This document shows, piece after piece, positions 1 to 10,051 of a stretch of DNA of 64,000 nucleotides. Below the pieces are notes generated by a model that was not told the origin of the DNA, made no database searches, and saw only the letters and a list, made by a program, of their open reading frames with translations. The stretch is from positions 248,001 to 312,000 of the forward strand of contig NZ_CP049989.1 of assembly GCF_011388215.1 (NCBI RefSeq), in the 5' to 3' direction. Both the position numbers and the translations under genes were made by a program. Within the stretch, counting starts at the first letter, position 1. The number at the start of each line of letters is the position of its first letter. Source of the DNA: Hydrogenophaga crocea (GTDB lineage Bacteria; Pseudomonadota; Gammaproteobacteria; Burkholderiales; Burkholderiaceae_C).

Positions 1-1974
1 CACCTCGCCCTGCTCGGTCAGGCGGATCTGGCCGCGCACCGTGCCCGGCGGCTGCGCGAGGATGGCCTGGTAGCTCGGGCCGCCGCCCCGGCCCACGGTG
101 CCGCCGCGGCCGTGGAACATCCTCAGGCCGATGGCCTTTCCGTTGCCCGCATTGAGCTCGTCGAACAGCTTCACGAGCGCGGTCTCGGCGCGGTAGAGCT
201 CCCAGTTGCTCGTGAAGATGCCGCCGTCCTTGTTGCTGTCGGAGTAGCCGAGCATCACGTCCTGCTCGCCATAGCCGTCGGCCGCACCGCGCTGGACCAT
301 GGCGCGCACGCCCGGCAGGTCGTAGTAGGCGCGCAGGATGGGCGCGGCGTTTCGCAGGTCCTCGATGGTTTCGAACAGCGGCACCACGATGAGGTCGGCC
401 ACCGCGCCCTGCGCCAGCGTGCCGCGCACCAGGCCGGCTTCTTTCTGCAGCAGCAGCACCTCGAGCAGGTCGCTCACGGTCTCGGTGTGGCTGATGATGG
501 CGTGGCGGATGGCCGCCGTACCGAAACGCTCGCGGCCGCTGCGCGCGGTTTCGAAGATAGCGAGTTCGCCCTGCGTGTGCGCGCTGTAGGCGGTGCCGGG
601 CACGCGCAGCGGGCGCACGTCGTTGAGCGCGCGCAGCAGCACGGCGCGCTTGGCGTCCTCGCCGAGCGCGGCGTAATCGGGCTCGATCTGTGCCGCCGCG
701 AGCAGCTCGGCGACCACCGCTTCATGCTGGTCGGAGCTCTGGCGCAGGTCGATGGTGGCGAGGTGGAAGCCGAACACCTCGACCGCGCGGATCAGCGGGC
801 GCAGGCGCGCGTCGATCAGGGCCGCGCCGTGGTGCGCGCGCAGCGAGGCCTCGATGGTGCGCAGGTCGGCGAGGAATTCGGCCGCGTCCGCATAGGCGTT
901 CTGCGGCGCCACCGCGTGGCGCGCGGCCTCGCCGCCCGTGAGCGCCTTGAGCGTGGCGGCCAGGCGCGCGTACATGCCGGTGAGGGCGCGGCGGTAGGGC
1001 TCGTCCTGGCGGTGGGCGTTGGTGTCGGGCGAGCGCTCGGCCAGGGCCTGCATCTCGGCGCTCGCGCCCACCAGCATGCCCGACATGGACAGCTCGCCGC
1101 CCAGCAGGTGCACCTGCGTGAGGTGGTGGCGCAGCGCGAGATCGGCCTGGCGCTGCAGCGCGAGCTCCAGCGTGGCCGCGGTGACGTTGGGGTTGCCGTC
1201 GCGGTCGCCGCCGATCCACTGGCCCATGCGCAGGAAGGGCGCCACGGGGCGGCCCAGCCCGGCCTCGAGCTCGGCGTACAGGCGCGGGATCTGCGACAGG
1301 AAGGTGCTTTCGTAGTGGCTGAGCGCGTTCTCGATCTCGTCGGCCACGCTGAGCTTGGTGAAGCGCAGCAGGCGCGTCTGCCATAGCTGCGTCACACGGG
1401 CGCGCATCTGCGCCTCGATCGTGGCCTGCTCGCGCGGCAGCGCTAGGTCGCGCTCGGCCAGTAGCCGCGCGATGTCGCGCTCGGCGTCGAGGATGCTCTT
1501 GCGCTGCACCTCGGTGGGGTGGGCCGTGAGCACGGGCGACAGGTGCGCCGCGGCCAGGGTGTGCGCCACGGTATCGGGCGTGAGGCCCGCGGCCTGCAGG
1601 CGCTGCAGCGCCAGGCCCAGGCTGCCGGTTTGCAGGCCCCCCGCGCGCTCGTGCACCGCGCGGCGGCGGATGTGGTGGCGGTCTTCGGCCAGGTTGGCGA
1701 GGTGGCTGAAATAGGTGAAGGCGCGGATCACGCTCACCGTCTGGTCGGCGCTGAGCGACTTGAGCAGCTTCTTGAGCGCCTTGTCGGCCGCGCGGTCGGC
1801 GTCGCGGCGAAAGGCCACCGAGAGCTGGCGGATGCGCTCGATGAGCTCAAAGGCCGCAGCCCCTTCCTGCTCGCGGATCACGTCGCCCAGGATGCGGCCC
1901 AGCAGCCGGATGTCTTCGATGAGGGGGCGGTCCTTGTCGTCGCGCCGGGCGGCGCGCGGAATCGTTCGGCTCAT
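1..1974 (-). CDS. ppc: phosphoenolpyruvate carboxylase (3' end outside window)
   Basis: Carboxylates PEP to oxaloacetate in the cytosol, an anaplerotic step. The 658 codons present begin [13 protein letters not shown] and run in frame to base 1; family members are about 900 residues, so roughly a quarter is beyond the window. Visible signatures are [13 protein letters not shown] with catalytic His152, [12 protein letters not shown], the second active-site block [13 protein letters not shown], and the glycine-rich loop [13 protein letters not shown]. The start is the only ATG that precedes the conserved N-terminal region. It diverges from hemC, a usual arrangement in betaproteobacteria. Identity is seen directly and is not in doubt. 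Confidence 0.97.
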   Translation of the reverse strand, partial: MSRTIPRAARRDDKDRPLIEDIRLLGRILGDVIREQEGAAAFELIERIRQLSVAFRRDADRAADKALKKLLKSLSADQTVSVIRAFTYFSHLANLAEDRHHIRRRAVHERAGGLQTGSLGLALQRLQAAGLTPDTVAHTLAAAHLSPVLTAHPTEVQRKSILDAERDIARLLAERDLALPREQATIEAQMRARVTQLWQTRLLRFTKLSVADEIENALSHYESTFLSQIPRLYAELEAGLGRPVAPFLRMGQWIGGDRDGNPNVTAATLELALQRQADLALRHHLTQVHLLGGELSMSGMLVGASAEMQALAERSPDTNAHRQDEPYRRALTGMYARLAATLKALTGGEAARHAVAPQNAYADAAEFLADLRTIEASLRAHHGAALIDARLRPLIRAVEVFGFHLATIDLRQSSDQHEAVVAELLAAAQIEPDYAALGEDAKRAVLLRALNDVRPLRVPGTAYSAHTQGELAIFETARSGRERFGTAAIRHAIISHTETVSDLLEVLLLQKEAGLVRGTLAQGAVADLIVVPLFETIEDLRNAAPILRAYYDLPGVRAMVQRGAADGYGEQDVMLGYSDSNKDGGIFTSNWELYRAETALVKLFDELNAGNGKAIGLRMFHGRGGTVGRGGGPSYQAILAQPPGTVRGQIRLTEQGEV

Positions 1975-2117
1975 GGGGGGCTCGCGCGGCGGCGAGAGGA
2001 CGGGGACGAGGGGCGGAGACAGCGGGGCGCATGCTAGCATCGACCGCGAGCCCGCGGGTTCCGAACCGATTACCAACCGCCGGACTCTCACGGGCGCTTG
2101 TTCCCGCCAGTGTCTGC

Positions 2118-3074
2118 ATGCCCATGTCCCAGTCCACGCCCCAGGCCATCACCATCGCCACCCGCGAAAGCCGTCTCGCGCTGTGGCAGGCCGAACACGT
2201 GAAGGCCCTGCTCGAAGCGCGCGGCCACCGCGTCACCCTGCTGGGCATGACCACGCTGGGCGACCAGATCCTCGACCGCACCCTCTCCAAGGTGGGCGGC
2301 AAGGGCCTGTTCGTGAAAGAGCTCGAACTTGCGCTCGAAGACGGCCGCGCCGACATCGCGGTGCACTCGCTCAAGGACGTGCCGATGGAGTTGCCGCCCG
2401 GCTTCGCGCTGGCCTGCGTGATGGAGCGCGAAGACCCGCGCGACGCCTGGGTGTCGCCGCACTGCGCTGGCCTGGCCGATCTGCCGCCGGGCGCGGTGGT
2501 GGGCACCTCGAGCCTGCGCCGCGTGGTGCTGCTGCGCGACGCGCTGCGCGCCCTGGGCCGTGGCGACGTGCGCATCGAACCGCTGCGCGGCAACCTCGAC
2601 ACGCGGCTGCGCAAGCTCGACGAAGGCCAGTACCACGCCATCGTGCTCGCGGCCGCCGGCCTCAAGCGCCTGGGCCTGGGCGCGCGCATCCGCGCCATCT
2701 TCGAGCCCGAACAATCGCTGCCCGCGGCCGGCCAGGGCGCGCTCGGCATCGAGGTGCGTGCCGACCGCCACGACCTGATCGAAGCCCTGCGCCCGCTGGC
2801 CCACCAGGCCACCTGGCTGCGCGTGGCCGCCGAACGCACCGTCTCGCGCGCGCTCGGTGGCAGCTGCTCCATGCCGCTGGCGGCCCATGCCGACTGGCTC
2901 GGCGAACGGCTGCGCCTGCGCGGGGCCTGGGGCGAGCCCGAGGGTCAGGCGCCGCTGCTGCGTGCCGAGGCCGTGGCCGAGGTGGCCGACCTGTCCGCCG
3001 CCGAGGCCTTGGGCGCGCGCGTGGCCGAGGCGCTGCGCGCCGGCGGCGCCCACGCGCCCGCACAGGAGGCCTGA
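2118..3074 (+). CDS. hemC: porphobilinogen deaminase (hydroxymethylbilane synthase)
   Basis: Polymerises four porphobilinogens into hydroxymethylbilane in tetrapyrrole synthesis. The protein is about 318 residues, close to the usual 310. The dipyrromethane cofactor cysteine is Cys250 in ALGGSCSMP, and the catalytic aspartate is Asp87 in [19 protein letters not shown] marks the true N-terminus, so a longer in-frame extension back to 2031 is rejected. ATG 2118 and ATG 2124 are both possible; neither has a strong ribosome site. First gene of hemC-hemD-hemX-hemY. Confidence 0.96.
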   Translation: MPMSQSTPQAITIATRESRLALWQAEHVKALLEARGHRVTLLGMTTLGDQILDRTLSKVGGKGLFVKELELALEDGRADIAVHSLKDVPMELPPGFALACVMEREDPRDAWVSPHCAGLADLPPGAVVGTSSLRRVVLLRDALRALGRGDVRIEPLRGNLDTRLRKLDEGQYHAIVLAAAGLKRLGLGARIRAIFEPEQSLPAAGQGALGIEVRADRHDLIEALRPLAHQATWLRVAAERTVSRALGGSCSMPLAAHADWLGERLRLRGAWGEPEGQAPLLRAEAVAEVADLSAAEALGARVAEALRAGGAHAPAQEA

Positions 3075-3077
3075 GCC

Positions 3078-3920
3078 GTGCCCGCGCCGATCGACGCCCG
3101 GGCAGACGCAGGGCGCGTGCAGCGCGTCGTCGTCACGCGGCCCGAGCCCGAGGCCACGCGCTGGGTGCAGGCGCTGCGTGAGCGCGGCTGGACCGCCGAC
3201 GCCTGGCCGCTGCTGCGCATCGCCGATCCCCACACCGGTCCCGAACGCGACCGGCTTGCCCACTGGCGCAAGGCCTGGACCTCGCAGGACGCGCTGATGT
3301 TCGTGAGCGCGGCCGCGGTGCAGCGCTTCTTCGCCGACACCCTGTCGCCCGACAACGGCAGCACGCGCTTCTGGGCGCCCGGCCCGGGCACGGCGCGCGC
3401 ACTGTCGCAGGCGCTGTGGCCGCTGGGCATCGGCGAAGACCGCATCGACATGCCGCCGCGCGAGGCCAGCCAGTTCGACTCCGAACACCTGTGGCCCGTG
3501 ATCGCCGGGCAGGTGCAGCCGGGGCGGCGCCTGCTCGTGGTGCGCGGCGCGTCCGAGGGCGGCGCCGACGGCAGCCTGCCGGGGCAGGGCCGCGAATGGT
3601 TGATCGAGCGCTGCCGCGCGGCCGGGGTCGAGGTGGAGGCCTGCGTGGCCTACCGCCGCGAGCTCATCGAGCCTGGCCCGGCCGACTTTTCGCGGCTGCG
3701 TGATTTCACGGGCCGCGGCCAGGTCTGGCTGATCAGCAGCAGCGAGGCCCTGCAGGCGCTGCAGGGCCACTGGCCCCTGGGCGCGCGGGCCGCCGCGCTG
3801 GTCACGCACCCGCGCATCGCCGAGGCCGCGCGCCTGCTCGGTTTTGCCGAGGTGGTGCAGGCCCGTCCGGCCCTGGCCGACGTGATGCGCGCCCTAGAAT
3901 CCTGGAACGGTTCCCCATGA
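3078..3920 (+). CDS. hemD: uroporphyrinogen-III synthase
   Basis: Closes hydroxymethylbilane to uroporphyrinogen III with inversion of ring D. The 280-residue product has the diffuse HemD fold and few invariant motifs; RVVVTRPEPEATRWVQAL near the N-terminus and VWLISSSEALQAL later are typical. It starts with GTG three bases after the hemC stop, with AGGAGG at 3063-3068 as ribosome site. Its stop overlaps the hemX start as ATGA, implying translational coupling. The assignment rests partly on position in the operon. Confidence 0.9.
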   Translation: MPAPIDARADAGRVQRVVVTRPEPEATRWVQALRERGWTADAWPLLRIADPHTGPERDRLAHWRKAWTSQDALMFVSAAAVQRFFADTLSPDNGSTRFWAPGPGTARALSQALWPLGIGEDRIDMPPREASQFDSEHLWPVIAGQVQPGRRLLVVRGASEGGADGSLPGQGREWLIERCRAAGVEVEACVAYRRELIEPGPADFSRLRDFTGRGQVWLISSSEALQALQGHWPLGARAAALVTHPRIAEAARLLGFAEVVQARPALADVMRALESWNGSP

Positions 3921-5077
3921 ACGCCGCTGTCCCCGATCCCACCCCGTCTTCCTCGGCGCCCGCTGCGGCCCCCGCCGGCCCGGGCCCCGCGGCCGACCGG
4001 CCGCGCGCCGCCAACGGCCTCGTGCTCTTCGTGCTGGCCGTGGCGGTGGTGGCGCTGGTGATGTGCGGTCTGCTCTGGCAGCGCCTGGGCTTCACCCAGG
4101 AAGAACTCGCGCGGCGCGCGCGCGACGCCGAGGCCCAGGTGGTCGAAGCCCGCACCCTGGCCTCGCAGGCCGAAGCGCTCACCCAGGAGCTGCAGGCCCG
4201 CCTGAGCGTGGCCGAGGTGCGTCTGTCCGAGGTGAGCCTGCAGCGCAGCCAGCTCGAAGAACTCATGCTCTCGCTGTCGCGCTCGCGCGACGACAACCTG
4301 GTGCAGGACCTCGAGGCCAGCCTGCGCGTGGCCCTGCAGCAGGGCCAGCTCACGGGCAGCGCGCAGCCGCTGATCTCGGCCCTGCAGGCGGCCGACCAGC
4401 GCATCGCGCGCGCGGCGCAGCCCCGCTTGAACCCGGTGCAGCGCGCCATCGCGCGCGACATCGACCGCATCCGCGGCGCTGCGCTGGCCGACATCCCCGC
4501 GCTCGCGAACCAGCTCGACGAGCTCGTGCGCCAGGTCGACGGCTGGCCCACGGCGAACGCGGTGGGCCAGTCGGCGTCGGCCGCGCGCACGCGCGCCGCG
4601 GTGGCGCGCGAGCCGGCGGTCGAAGCCGCTGCCCCCGGCGCCGGCGACGCGCCGGCCCCGGGGGCCGACGGGACCGCACCCGGCGCCTGGCAGCAGGCCG
4701 TCGCGCGCTGGAACGCGTGGTGGTCGGCCACCTGGGAGCACACGTTGCGGCAGGCGCGTGACCTCGTGCGCGTGAGCCGCATCGACCAGCCCGAAGCCGC
4801 GCTGCTGGCGCCCGAACAGGCCTTCTTCCTGCGCGAGAACATCAAGCTGCAACTGCTCAACGCGCGCCTGGCGCTGCTGGCGCGGCAGCTGCCCGCGAGC
4901 CAGGCCGACGTGCTCGCGGTGGAGAACCTGCTGCGGCGCTACTTCGACACGCGCTCGCCAGCGGTCAACAACGCGCTCGGCAGCCTCGGCCGCCTGCGGC
5001 GCGACCTGGTGGCGCAAGACCTGCCGCGCCCCGACGAGACGCTCGCCGCGCTTGCCGCGGCGGCGCGGGGCCGCTGA
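3917..5077 (+). CDS. hemX: HemX-like membrane protein of the haem operon
   Basis: HemX family, often annotated as uroporphyrinogen-III C-methyltransferase although it lacks the SAM-binding methylase fold; the exact role is unsettled. The 386-residue product has a Pro/Ala-rich N-terminus, one membrane segment at about residues 34-56 (LVLFVLAVAVVALVMCGLLW), a long coiled coil over about 60-130 rich in A, E, Q and R, and a C-terminal periplasmic domain. It overlaps hemD (ATGA) and hemY (TGATG), so the operon is tightly coupled. Confidence 0.88.
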   Translation: MNAAVPDPTPSSSAPAAAPAGPGPAADRPRAANGLVLFVLAVAVVALVMCGLLWQRLGFTQEELARRARDAEAQVVEARTLASQAEALTQELQARLSVAEVRLSEVSLQRSQLEELMLSLSRSRDDNLVQDLEASLRVALQQGQLTGSAQPLISALQAADQRIARAAQPRLNPVQRAIARDIDRIRGAALADIPALANQLDELVRQVDGWPTANAVGQSASAARTRAAVAREPAVEAAAPGAGDAPAPGADGTAPGAWQQAVARWNAWWSATWEHTLRQARDLVRVSRIDQPEAALLAPEQAFFLRENIKLQLLNARLALLARQLPASQADVLAVENLLRRYFDTRSPAVNNALGSLGRLRRDLVAQDLPRPDETLAALAAAARGR

Positions 5078-6387
5078 TGCGCTCGCGTCAACGTGGCGCC
5101 ATGCGCAGCGTGTTCTGGCTGCTGGGCCTCGCGGCGCTGGCGGTGGCGCTCGCACTGCTCGTGGGCAACAACCGCGGCACGGTCACGCTGTTCTGGCCGC
5201 CATGGCGCTTCGACGTCTCGTTCAACTTCTTCCTGTTCGCGCTCATCGCGGGCTTCGTGCTGGTCTACGTGGCGCTGCGCGCGCTGGCCGTGGTGCGCGA
5301 ACTGCCCACGCAGGCGCGGCGCTGGCGCAGCCTGCAGATGGAACGCGCCGTGGTGGGCTGGGTGCTGGACGCGCTCGCCAACCAGCTCGCCGGCCGCTTC
5401 GTGCGCGCGCAGGGCGCGGCGCGCAACGCGCTGCAGCACCTGCAGGGCAGCACCAGCAACGACTGGCCGCGGCGCGCGCAGCTCGAGGCGCTGGCCCACC
5501 TGCTCGCCGCCGAAAGCGCCCACGCGCTGCAGAACCGCGCCCAGCGCGACGAGCACCTGCAGGCCGCGCTGCGCCCCGAGGTGGCCAAGGCCTCGCCCGA
5601 AATGGCCGAGGGCGCGCTGTTGCGCGCCGTGCGCTGGGCCGTGGAAGACCGCGACCCCGAGGCCGCGCGCAGCCGCCTGGCCGAGTTGCCGCAGGGCGCC
5701 GCGCGGCGCATCCAGGCCTTGCGCCTGAAGCTGCGCGTGGCGCGCCTGGGCGAAGCCACCGACGAGGCGCTCGAAACCGCGCGCCTGCTCGCCAAGCACC
5801 GCGCGTTTTCGCCCGAGGCCGCGGCCAGCATCGTGCGCGGGCTCGCGCTCGACGCCCTGCGCGATGCCCATGATCTCGCCCAATTACAGCGCGTGTGGGA
5901 CGGGCTCGACGAGAGCGAACGCGGCGTGCCCGCGGTGGCGCTCGCCGCGGCCGACCGCGCCCATGCGCTGATGCGCCTGGACGCTGCGGGCGACGAGGGC
6001 CTGCAGGCCGACACCGCAGCGCGCGTGCGGGCCTGGCTCGAACCGTTGTGGGAACAGTTCGGTGCGCTCGAGGCGGGCCAGCAGGCGCGGCTGGCGCGTG
6101 TGTTCGAACCCGAGCTCGAGCACCTGGACGCAGCCGGCCTCGCGCGCCTGGAGAACCTGCAGCGCCAGTGGCCGCAGAACCCGCACCTGCAGTACCTGGC
6201 CGGCCAGGCCTGCCTGCACCGCCAGCTCTGGGGCAAGGCCGCCCAACTGCTGGGCCAGGCCCGCCACGGGCTCAGCGACACCACGCTGCAGCGCCGCACC
6301 TGGCGCGCGCTCGCGCGCCTGGCCGAAGAGCGCGGTGACAGCGCCGCCGCGGGCGAGGCCTGGAAGCAGGCGGCCTTGCTCGACTGA
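5077..6387 (+). CDS. hemY: HemY-like membrane protein with TPR-type region
   Basis: HemY of the proteobacterial haem operon, not the protoporphyrinogen oxidase of the same name. Two N-terminal membrane segments (about 10-30, VFWLLGLAALAVALALLVG, and 47-68, FNFFLFALIAGFVLVYVALRAL) are followed by a mostly helical, Ala/Arg/Leu-rich region with TPR-like repeats to residue 436. Its role in the final steps of haem synthesis is inferred from context across proteobacteria. The start ATG overlaps the hemX stop by one base. A terminator at 6439-6467 follows. Confidence 0.88.
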   Translation: MRSRQRGAMRSVFWLLGLAALAVALALLVGNNRGTVTLFWPPWRFDVSFNFFLFALIAGFVLVYVALRALAVVRELPTQARRWRSLQMERAVVGWVLDALANQLAGRFVRAQGAARNALQHLQGSTSNDWPRRAQLEALAHLLAAESAHALQNRAQRDEHLQAALRPEVAKASPEMAEGALLRAVRWAVEDRDPEAARSRLAELPQGAARRIQALRLKLRVARLGEATDEALETARLLAKHRAFSPEAAASIVRGLALDALRDAHDLAQLQRVWDGLDESERGVPAVALAAADRAHALMRLDAAGDEGLQADTAARVRAWLEPLWEQFGALEAGQQARLARVFEPELEHLDAAGLARLENLQRQWPQNPHLQYLAGQACLHRQLWGKAAQLLGQARHGLSDTTLQRRTWRALARLAEERGDSAAAGEAWKQAALLD

Positions 6388-6438
6388 ACGGCGGCCGCTG
6401 CCGCGGCGGGCGCCCGGCCCGGCGCCGCAGGCCCCATG

Positions 6439-6467
6439 AAAAAAAGCCACCGCGAGGTGGCTTTTTT
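6439..6467. terminator. bidirectional intrinsic terminator between hemY and rne
   Basis: A GCCACC / GGTGGC stem (6446-6451 with 6456-6461) with a GCGA loop is flanked by seven A on the left and six T on the right. It therefore has a U-tract on both strands and sits between the convergent ends of hemY and rne. Confidence 0.92.
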
Positions 6468-6506
6468 GTGGGGAGCGCAGCGCCGCAGCGCCGCGCGGGC
6501 CGGGGC

Positions 6507-9464
6507 TCAGCGGGTCTCGAAGGGCAGCACGACCTGGCTCAGGTCCTTGCGCGTTTCCACCAGCACCAGCGGGCCCTCGTCGAGCACGACCACGGGTTTG
6601 GGCTCGCGCGGCACGTGGACGGGCTTGGGCTCGGCGGCGATCGCGGCCTGCGCCTGCGCCACCTTCTCGGCGTCGGAGTTCACCCACTCGAGGCCGCTGG
6701 CCGCGGCCACGGCCTGCAGCTCGGGCACGCTGAGCGTGTAGGCCTGCACCGCGGGCATGGCGCGCGCGGTGGTCGGCGCCGCGGGGGCTGCCGGCGCGGG
6801 AGCGGCCACGGGCGCCGGGGCGGCGCTCACCGGGGTGGGCGCGGCCACCACCGGCGCCGCGGGTGCGGCGGTTGCCGCGGCCGGAGCGGGCATGGTGAAG
6901 TAGCTGCGCACGGGCGCTGCATCCTGCTCGGCCGCGGTGTCGGCCGCCTCGGCCATGGGCTGCGTGTCGCCGGCTTCGGCGGGGGCTTCGCCGCCTTCAC
7001 GCGCCGGGCGCTCGCGGCGATCGCCACGGCGGTCGCGGCCATAACGGTCGCGGCTGCGGCGCTCGCGCGGGGCCTGCTCGTCACCACCCTCGGCGCTGCC
7101 TTCGGCCGTGGTCACGGCCTCGGCCTGGGGCTGCTCGGCGCTCTCGTCGGCGCGCGGGGCGTCCTGGCCCTCGGGGCGGCGGCGCTCACCGTCGCGGCCA
7201 CGGCCGCGGCCGCCGCGTTCGCCACGCTCGCGGCGCGGGGGCTGCTCGCTGCCCTCGGCGGCTTCGCTCGCGGGCACGGCCTGGGCCAGTTCGTTCGTGG
7301 CGTCGGCGGGGGCGGCCTCGCGGCGCTCGCCGCGGCGTTCACCGCGGCGGCCTTCGCCTTGTCGCTCAGGGCGTGCCTGCTCGCTGCGCTGGCCTTCGGC
7401 GCCAGCGTCGCGCGGGGTCGCGCTGTCGCGCTGACCTTCGCGCTGGCCGTTGCGGCCTTCGGGACGGGCTTCGCCGTTGCGGCGGTTCTCACCGCGGTTG
7501 CCCCGCGGCTGGCCGTCGGCCCCGGCTTCGCGCGGCGACTGAGCCTCGCGCTGGCCGTTGCGGCCTTCGCGGTTGTCGCGGCCCTCACCACGCTCTGCGC
7601 CACGGCCACCGCGGCGGCCACGGCCACCGTCGCGGCCGCCTTCACGGCGGCCTTCGGTGCGCGCGCCGTCGCGCGCGGCCGGGGTGGCAGCGGCGGGCGC
7701 CGGGGCGGCCGGCGCGGGCGCTGCGCCGCCGCCGAACAGGCCCTTGAGCCAGCCGAAGAAGCCTTTTTCGGCCGGGGCAGCGGCCACCGGGGCCGGGGCC
7801 ACGGGCGCAGCCACCGGGGCGGGCGCGGGCTGCTCGGGCTTGGGCACGGCCACCGGCGCGGGCGCGTCGGGCAGCACGCCCTTGATCACGGGCTCCTGCT
7901 TGTTGGTGCGCTCCTGGCTGCGGCGCGTGAAGCTGGCCACGTCGTCGACTTCCTCGGCGAGCTTGTAGCTCGAGTCGAGGTTGTCCAGGCGCGGGTCGTC
8001 GTGCTTGAGGCGCTCGAGCTTGTAGTTGGGGGTGTCGAGCGACTTGTTGGGCACGAGCAGCACGCTGATGCGCTGCTTGAGTTCGATCTTGGTGATCTCG
8101 GTGCGCTTCTCGTTGAGCAGGAAGCTGGCGACCTCGACCGGCACCTGCACCAGCACGGCGGCCGTGCTGTCCTTGAGCGACTCTTCCTGGATCACGCGCA
8201 GGATCTGCAGCGCCGAGGACTCGGTGTCGCGGATGTGGCCGGAGCCGCCGCAGCGCGGGCAGGGGATGGACGCGCCTTCGTTGAGCGCGGGCTTGAGGCG
8301 CTGGCGGCTCATTTCGAGCAGGCCGAACTTGCTGATGGAGGCGAACTGCACGCGGGCGCGGTCCTGGCGCAGCGCGTCGCGCAGGCGGTTCTCGACCTCG
8401 CGGCGGTTCTTGCTCTCCTCCATGTCGATGAAGTCGATCACGATCAGGCCACCGAGGTCGCGCAGGCGGGCCTGGCGGGCCACTTCGTCGGCGGCCTCGA
8501 GGTTGGTGCGCGTGGCGGTTTCTTCGATGTCGCCGCCCTTGATGGCGCGCGCCGAGTTCACGTCCACGGCCACCAGGGCTTCGGTCTGGTCGATCACGAT
8601 CGCGCCGCCGCTGGGCAGCTGCACGATGCGGCTGTACGCGGTCTCGATCTGGTGCTCGATCTGGAAGCGGCTGAACAGCGGCGCGTCGTCGCGGTAGCGC
8701 TTCACGCGGTGCCCGTGCTCGGGCATCACGTGGCTCATGAACTGGTGCGCCTGCTCGAAGATGTCATCGGTGTCGATGAGGATCTCGCCGATGTCGCTGT
8801 TGAAGTAGTCGCGGATGGCGCGGATCACCAGGCTCGATTCCTGGTAGATCAGGAAGGCGCCCTTGCCCGATTGCGCGGCGCCGTCGATCGCGGTCCAGAG
8901 CTTGAGCAGGTAGTTCAGGTCCCACTGCAGCTCGGGCGCTTCGCGGCCGATGCCGGCGGTGCGCGCGATGATGCTCATGCCGTTGGGGTACTCGAGCTGG
9001 TCGAGCGCGGCCTTGAGTTCGGCGCGTTCGTCGCCCTCGATGCGGCGGCTCACGCCACCGCCGCGCGGGTTGTTGGGCATCAGCACCACGTAGCGGCCGG
9101 CCAGGCTGATGAAGGTGGTGAGTGCGGCGCCCTTGTTGCCGCGCTCTTCCTTCTCGACCTGGACGATGAGCTCCTGGCCTTCCTTGATGACGTCCTGGAT
9201 GCGCGCCTGCGACGGCGACACATTGCCCTGGAAATACTGGCGCGCAATTTCCTTGAACGGCAGGAAGCCGTGGCGGTCTTCGCCGTAGTCGACGAAGCAG
9301 GCTTCGAGCGAGGGCTCGACGCGCGTGACCACCGCCTTGTAGATGTTGCCCTTGCGCTGTTCGCGCCCTTCGATCTCGATCTCGTAGTCGAGCAGTTTCT
9401 GCCCGTCCACGATCGCCAGGCGGCGCTCTTCGGCCTGCGTGGCATTGATCAGCATGCGTTTCAT
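6507..9464 (-). CDS. rne: ribonuclease E
   Basis: Endoribonuclease of RNA turnover and rRNA/tRNA processing, and scaffold of the degradosome. The product is 985 residues. The N-terminal half is catalytic: an S1 domain at about 36-120, catalytic aspartates Asp301 (VAVDVNSAR) and Asp344 (VIDFID), and the Zn-link cysteines Cys402 and Cys405 in CPRCGGSG. The C-terminal half from about 500 is low-complexity, rich in Arg, Glu, Gly, Pro and Ala, as in RNase E scaffold regions, and ends in a conserved-looking [15 protein letters not shown] stretch. MKRMLINAT is the canonical N-terminus, so nine upstream residues of open frame are excluded. Confidence 0.96.
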   Translation of the reverse strand: MKRMLINATQAEERRLAIVDGQKLLDYEIEIEGREQRKGNIYKAVVTRVEPSLEACFVDYGEDRHGFLPFKEIARQYFQGNVSPSQARIQDVIKEGQELIVQVEKEERGNKGAALTTFISLAGRYVVLMPNNPRGGGVSRRIEGDERAELKAALDQLEYPNGMSIIARTAGIGREAPELQWDLNYLLKLWTAIDGAAQSGKGAFLIYQESSLVIRAIRDYFNSDIGEILIDTDDIFEQAHQFMSHVMPEHGHRVKRYRDDAPLFSRFQIEHQIETAYSRIVQLPSGGAIVIDQTEALVAVDVNSARAIKGGDIEETATRTNLEAADEVARQARLRDLGGLIVIDFIDMEESKNRREVENRLRDALRQDRARVQFASISKFGLLEMSRQRLKPALNEGASIPCPRCGGSGHIRDTESSALQILRVIQEESLKDSTAAVLVQVPVEVASFLLNEKRTEITKIELKQRISVLLVPNKSLDTPNYKLERLKHDDPRLDNLDSSYKLAEEVDDVASFTRRSQERTNKQEPVIKGVLPDAPAPVAVPKPEQPAPAPVAAPVAPAPVAAAPAEKGFFGWLKGLFGGGAAPAPAAPAPAAATPAARDGARTEGRREGGRDGGRGRRGGRGAERGEGRDNREGRNGQREAQSPREAGADGQPRGNRGENRRNGEARPEGRNGQREGQRDSATPRDAGAEGQRSEQARPERQGEGRRGERRGERREAAPADATNELAQAVPASEAAEGSEQPPRRERGERGGRGRGRDGERRRPEGQDAPRADESAEQPQAEAVTTAEGSAEGGDEQAPRERRSRDRYGRDRRGDRRERPAREGGEAPAEAGDTQPMAEAADTAAEQDAAPVRSYFTMPAPAAATAAPAAPVVAAPTPVSAAPAPVAAPAPAAPAAPTTARAMPAVQAYTLSVPELQAVAAASGLEWVNSDAEKVAQAQAAIAAEPKPVHVPREPKPVVVLDEGPLVLVETRKDLSQVVLPFETR

Positions 9465-10051
9465 GTTGCGTTCCCTTCGTGCTGCACACACGGCGGCGCT
9501 CGGGCCGAATTGCCCGGGCCGCCCGTCAGGCCGGGAAGCCGCACACGCAACGAACGCAGGAGGAATTGCCGGAGAGCCGTGACCGGGCGGTGGGTGGCGT
9601 CGCGCGCATCGGGCGCAGCGGCACCACGGCCGGGTCGGGCATGGGCGCGTGGAGTCGGATGCAGGGCAAAGGGCCTCGAGGGCCGCCGGCGACCAGGGGG
9701 TCGGTGGCGGGATCGGGCCGGGTTCTTTGCGGTGTCTCTTCGTCCTCGCTCAGGCCCCGTTGCGGGTGGGCCTGGGCGATCGGGGTATTCCGTTGTCTGT
9801 TCGTTGTGGGTCTGCGGATTCCACCTCGGCGTCCACCGGACGGTGGGTGGCTGGCGGTGCAGTGGATCGCACCGGGAGCCGCCCTCGGGCCGGGTGCCTT
9901 GGCTGGCCACCTTCCCCCATTGCAGGCTGCCGGCATCCCCGGACCAGCCCGTGCCGCCGTGGCTGCCTTAAACTCCAAGGCAAATCAACCACTTACAGCA
10001 CACAATGGGCGCCGCGCATTATAGACACGTCCCCACTGGCGTGGTGCGCCC
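9465..10051 (-). other. long non-coding leader of rne (about 590 bp gap)
   Basis: No credible gene lies here; the open frames on both strands are GC-rich shadows with no recognisable protein character. Read on the minus strand it is the rne leader, about 545 nt from the likely promoter at 10018-10023. It is rich in GC hairpins, including a possible pairing of TGCGTTC near the rne start with GAACGCA about 80 bases upstream. In Escherichia coli a long rne leader mediates autoregulation by RNase E; the same role here is inference. Confidence 0.55.
10018..10023 (-). promoter_or_regulatory. -10 element of the probable rne promoter
   Basis: The minus strand reads a perfect TATAAT at 10023-10018, rare in this GC-rich sequence. 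No good -35 hexamer stands 16-18 bases upstream. It would give an rne transcript with a leader of about 545 nt. Confidence 0.5.

Noticed and set aside
6468..9971. A 1167-codon open frame on the plus strand opposite rne
   Set aside because: It is the antisense shadow of a GC-rich gene: composition is dominated by Gly, Arg, Ala and His, with no recognisable domain, while the minus strand encodes an unmistakable RNase E.
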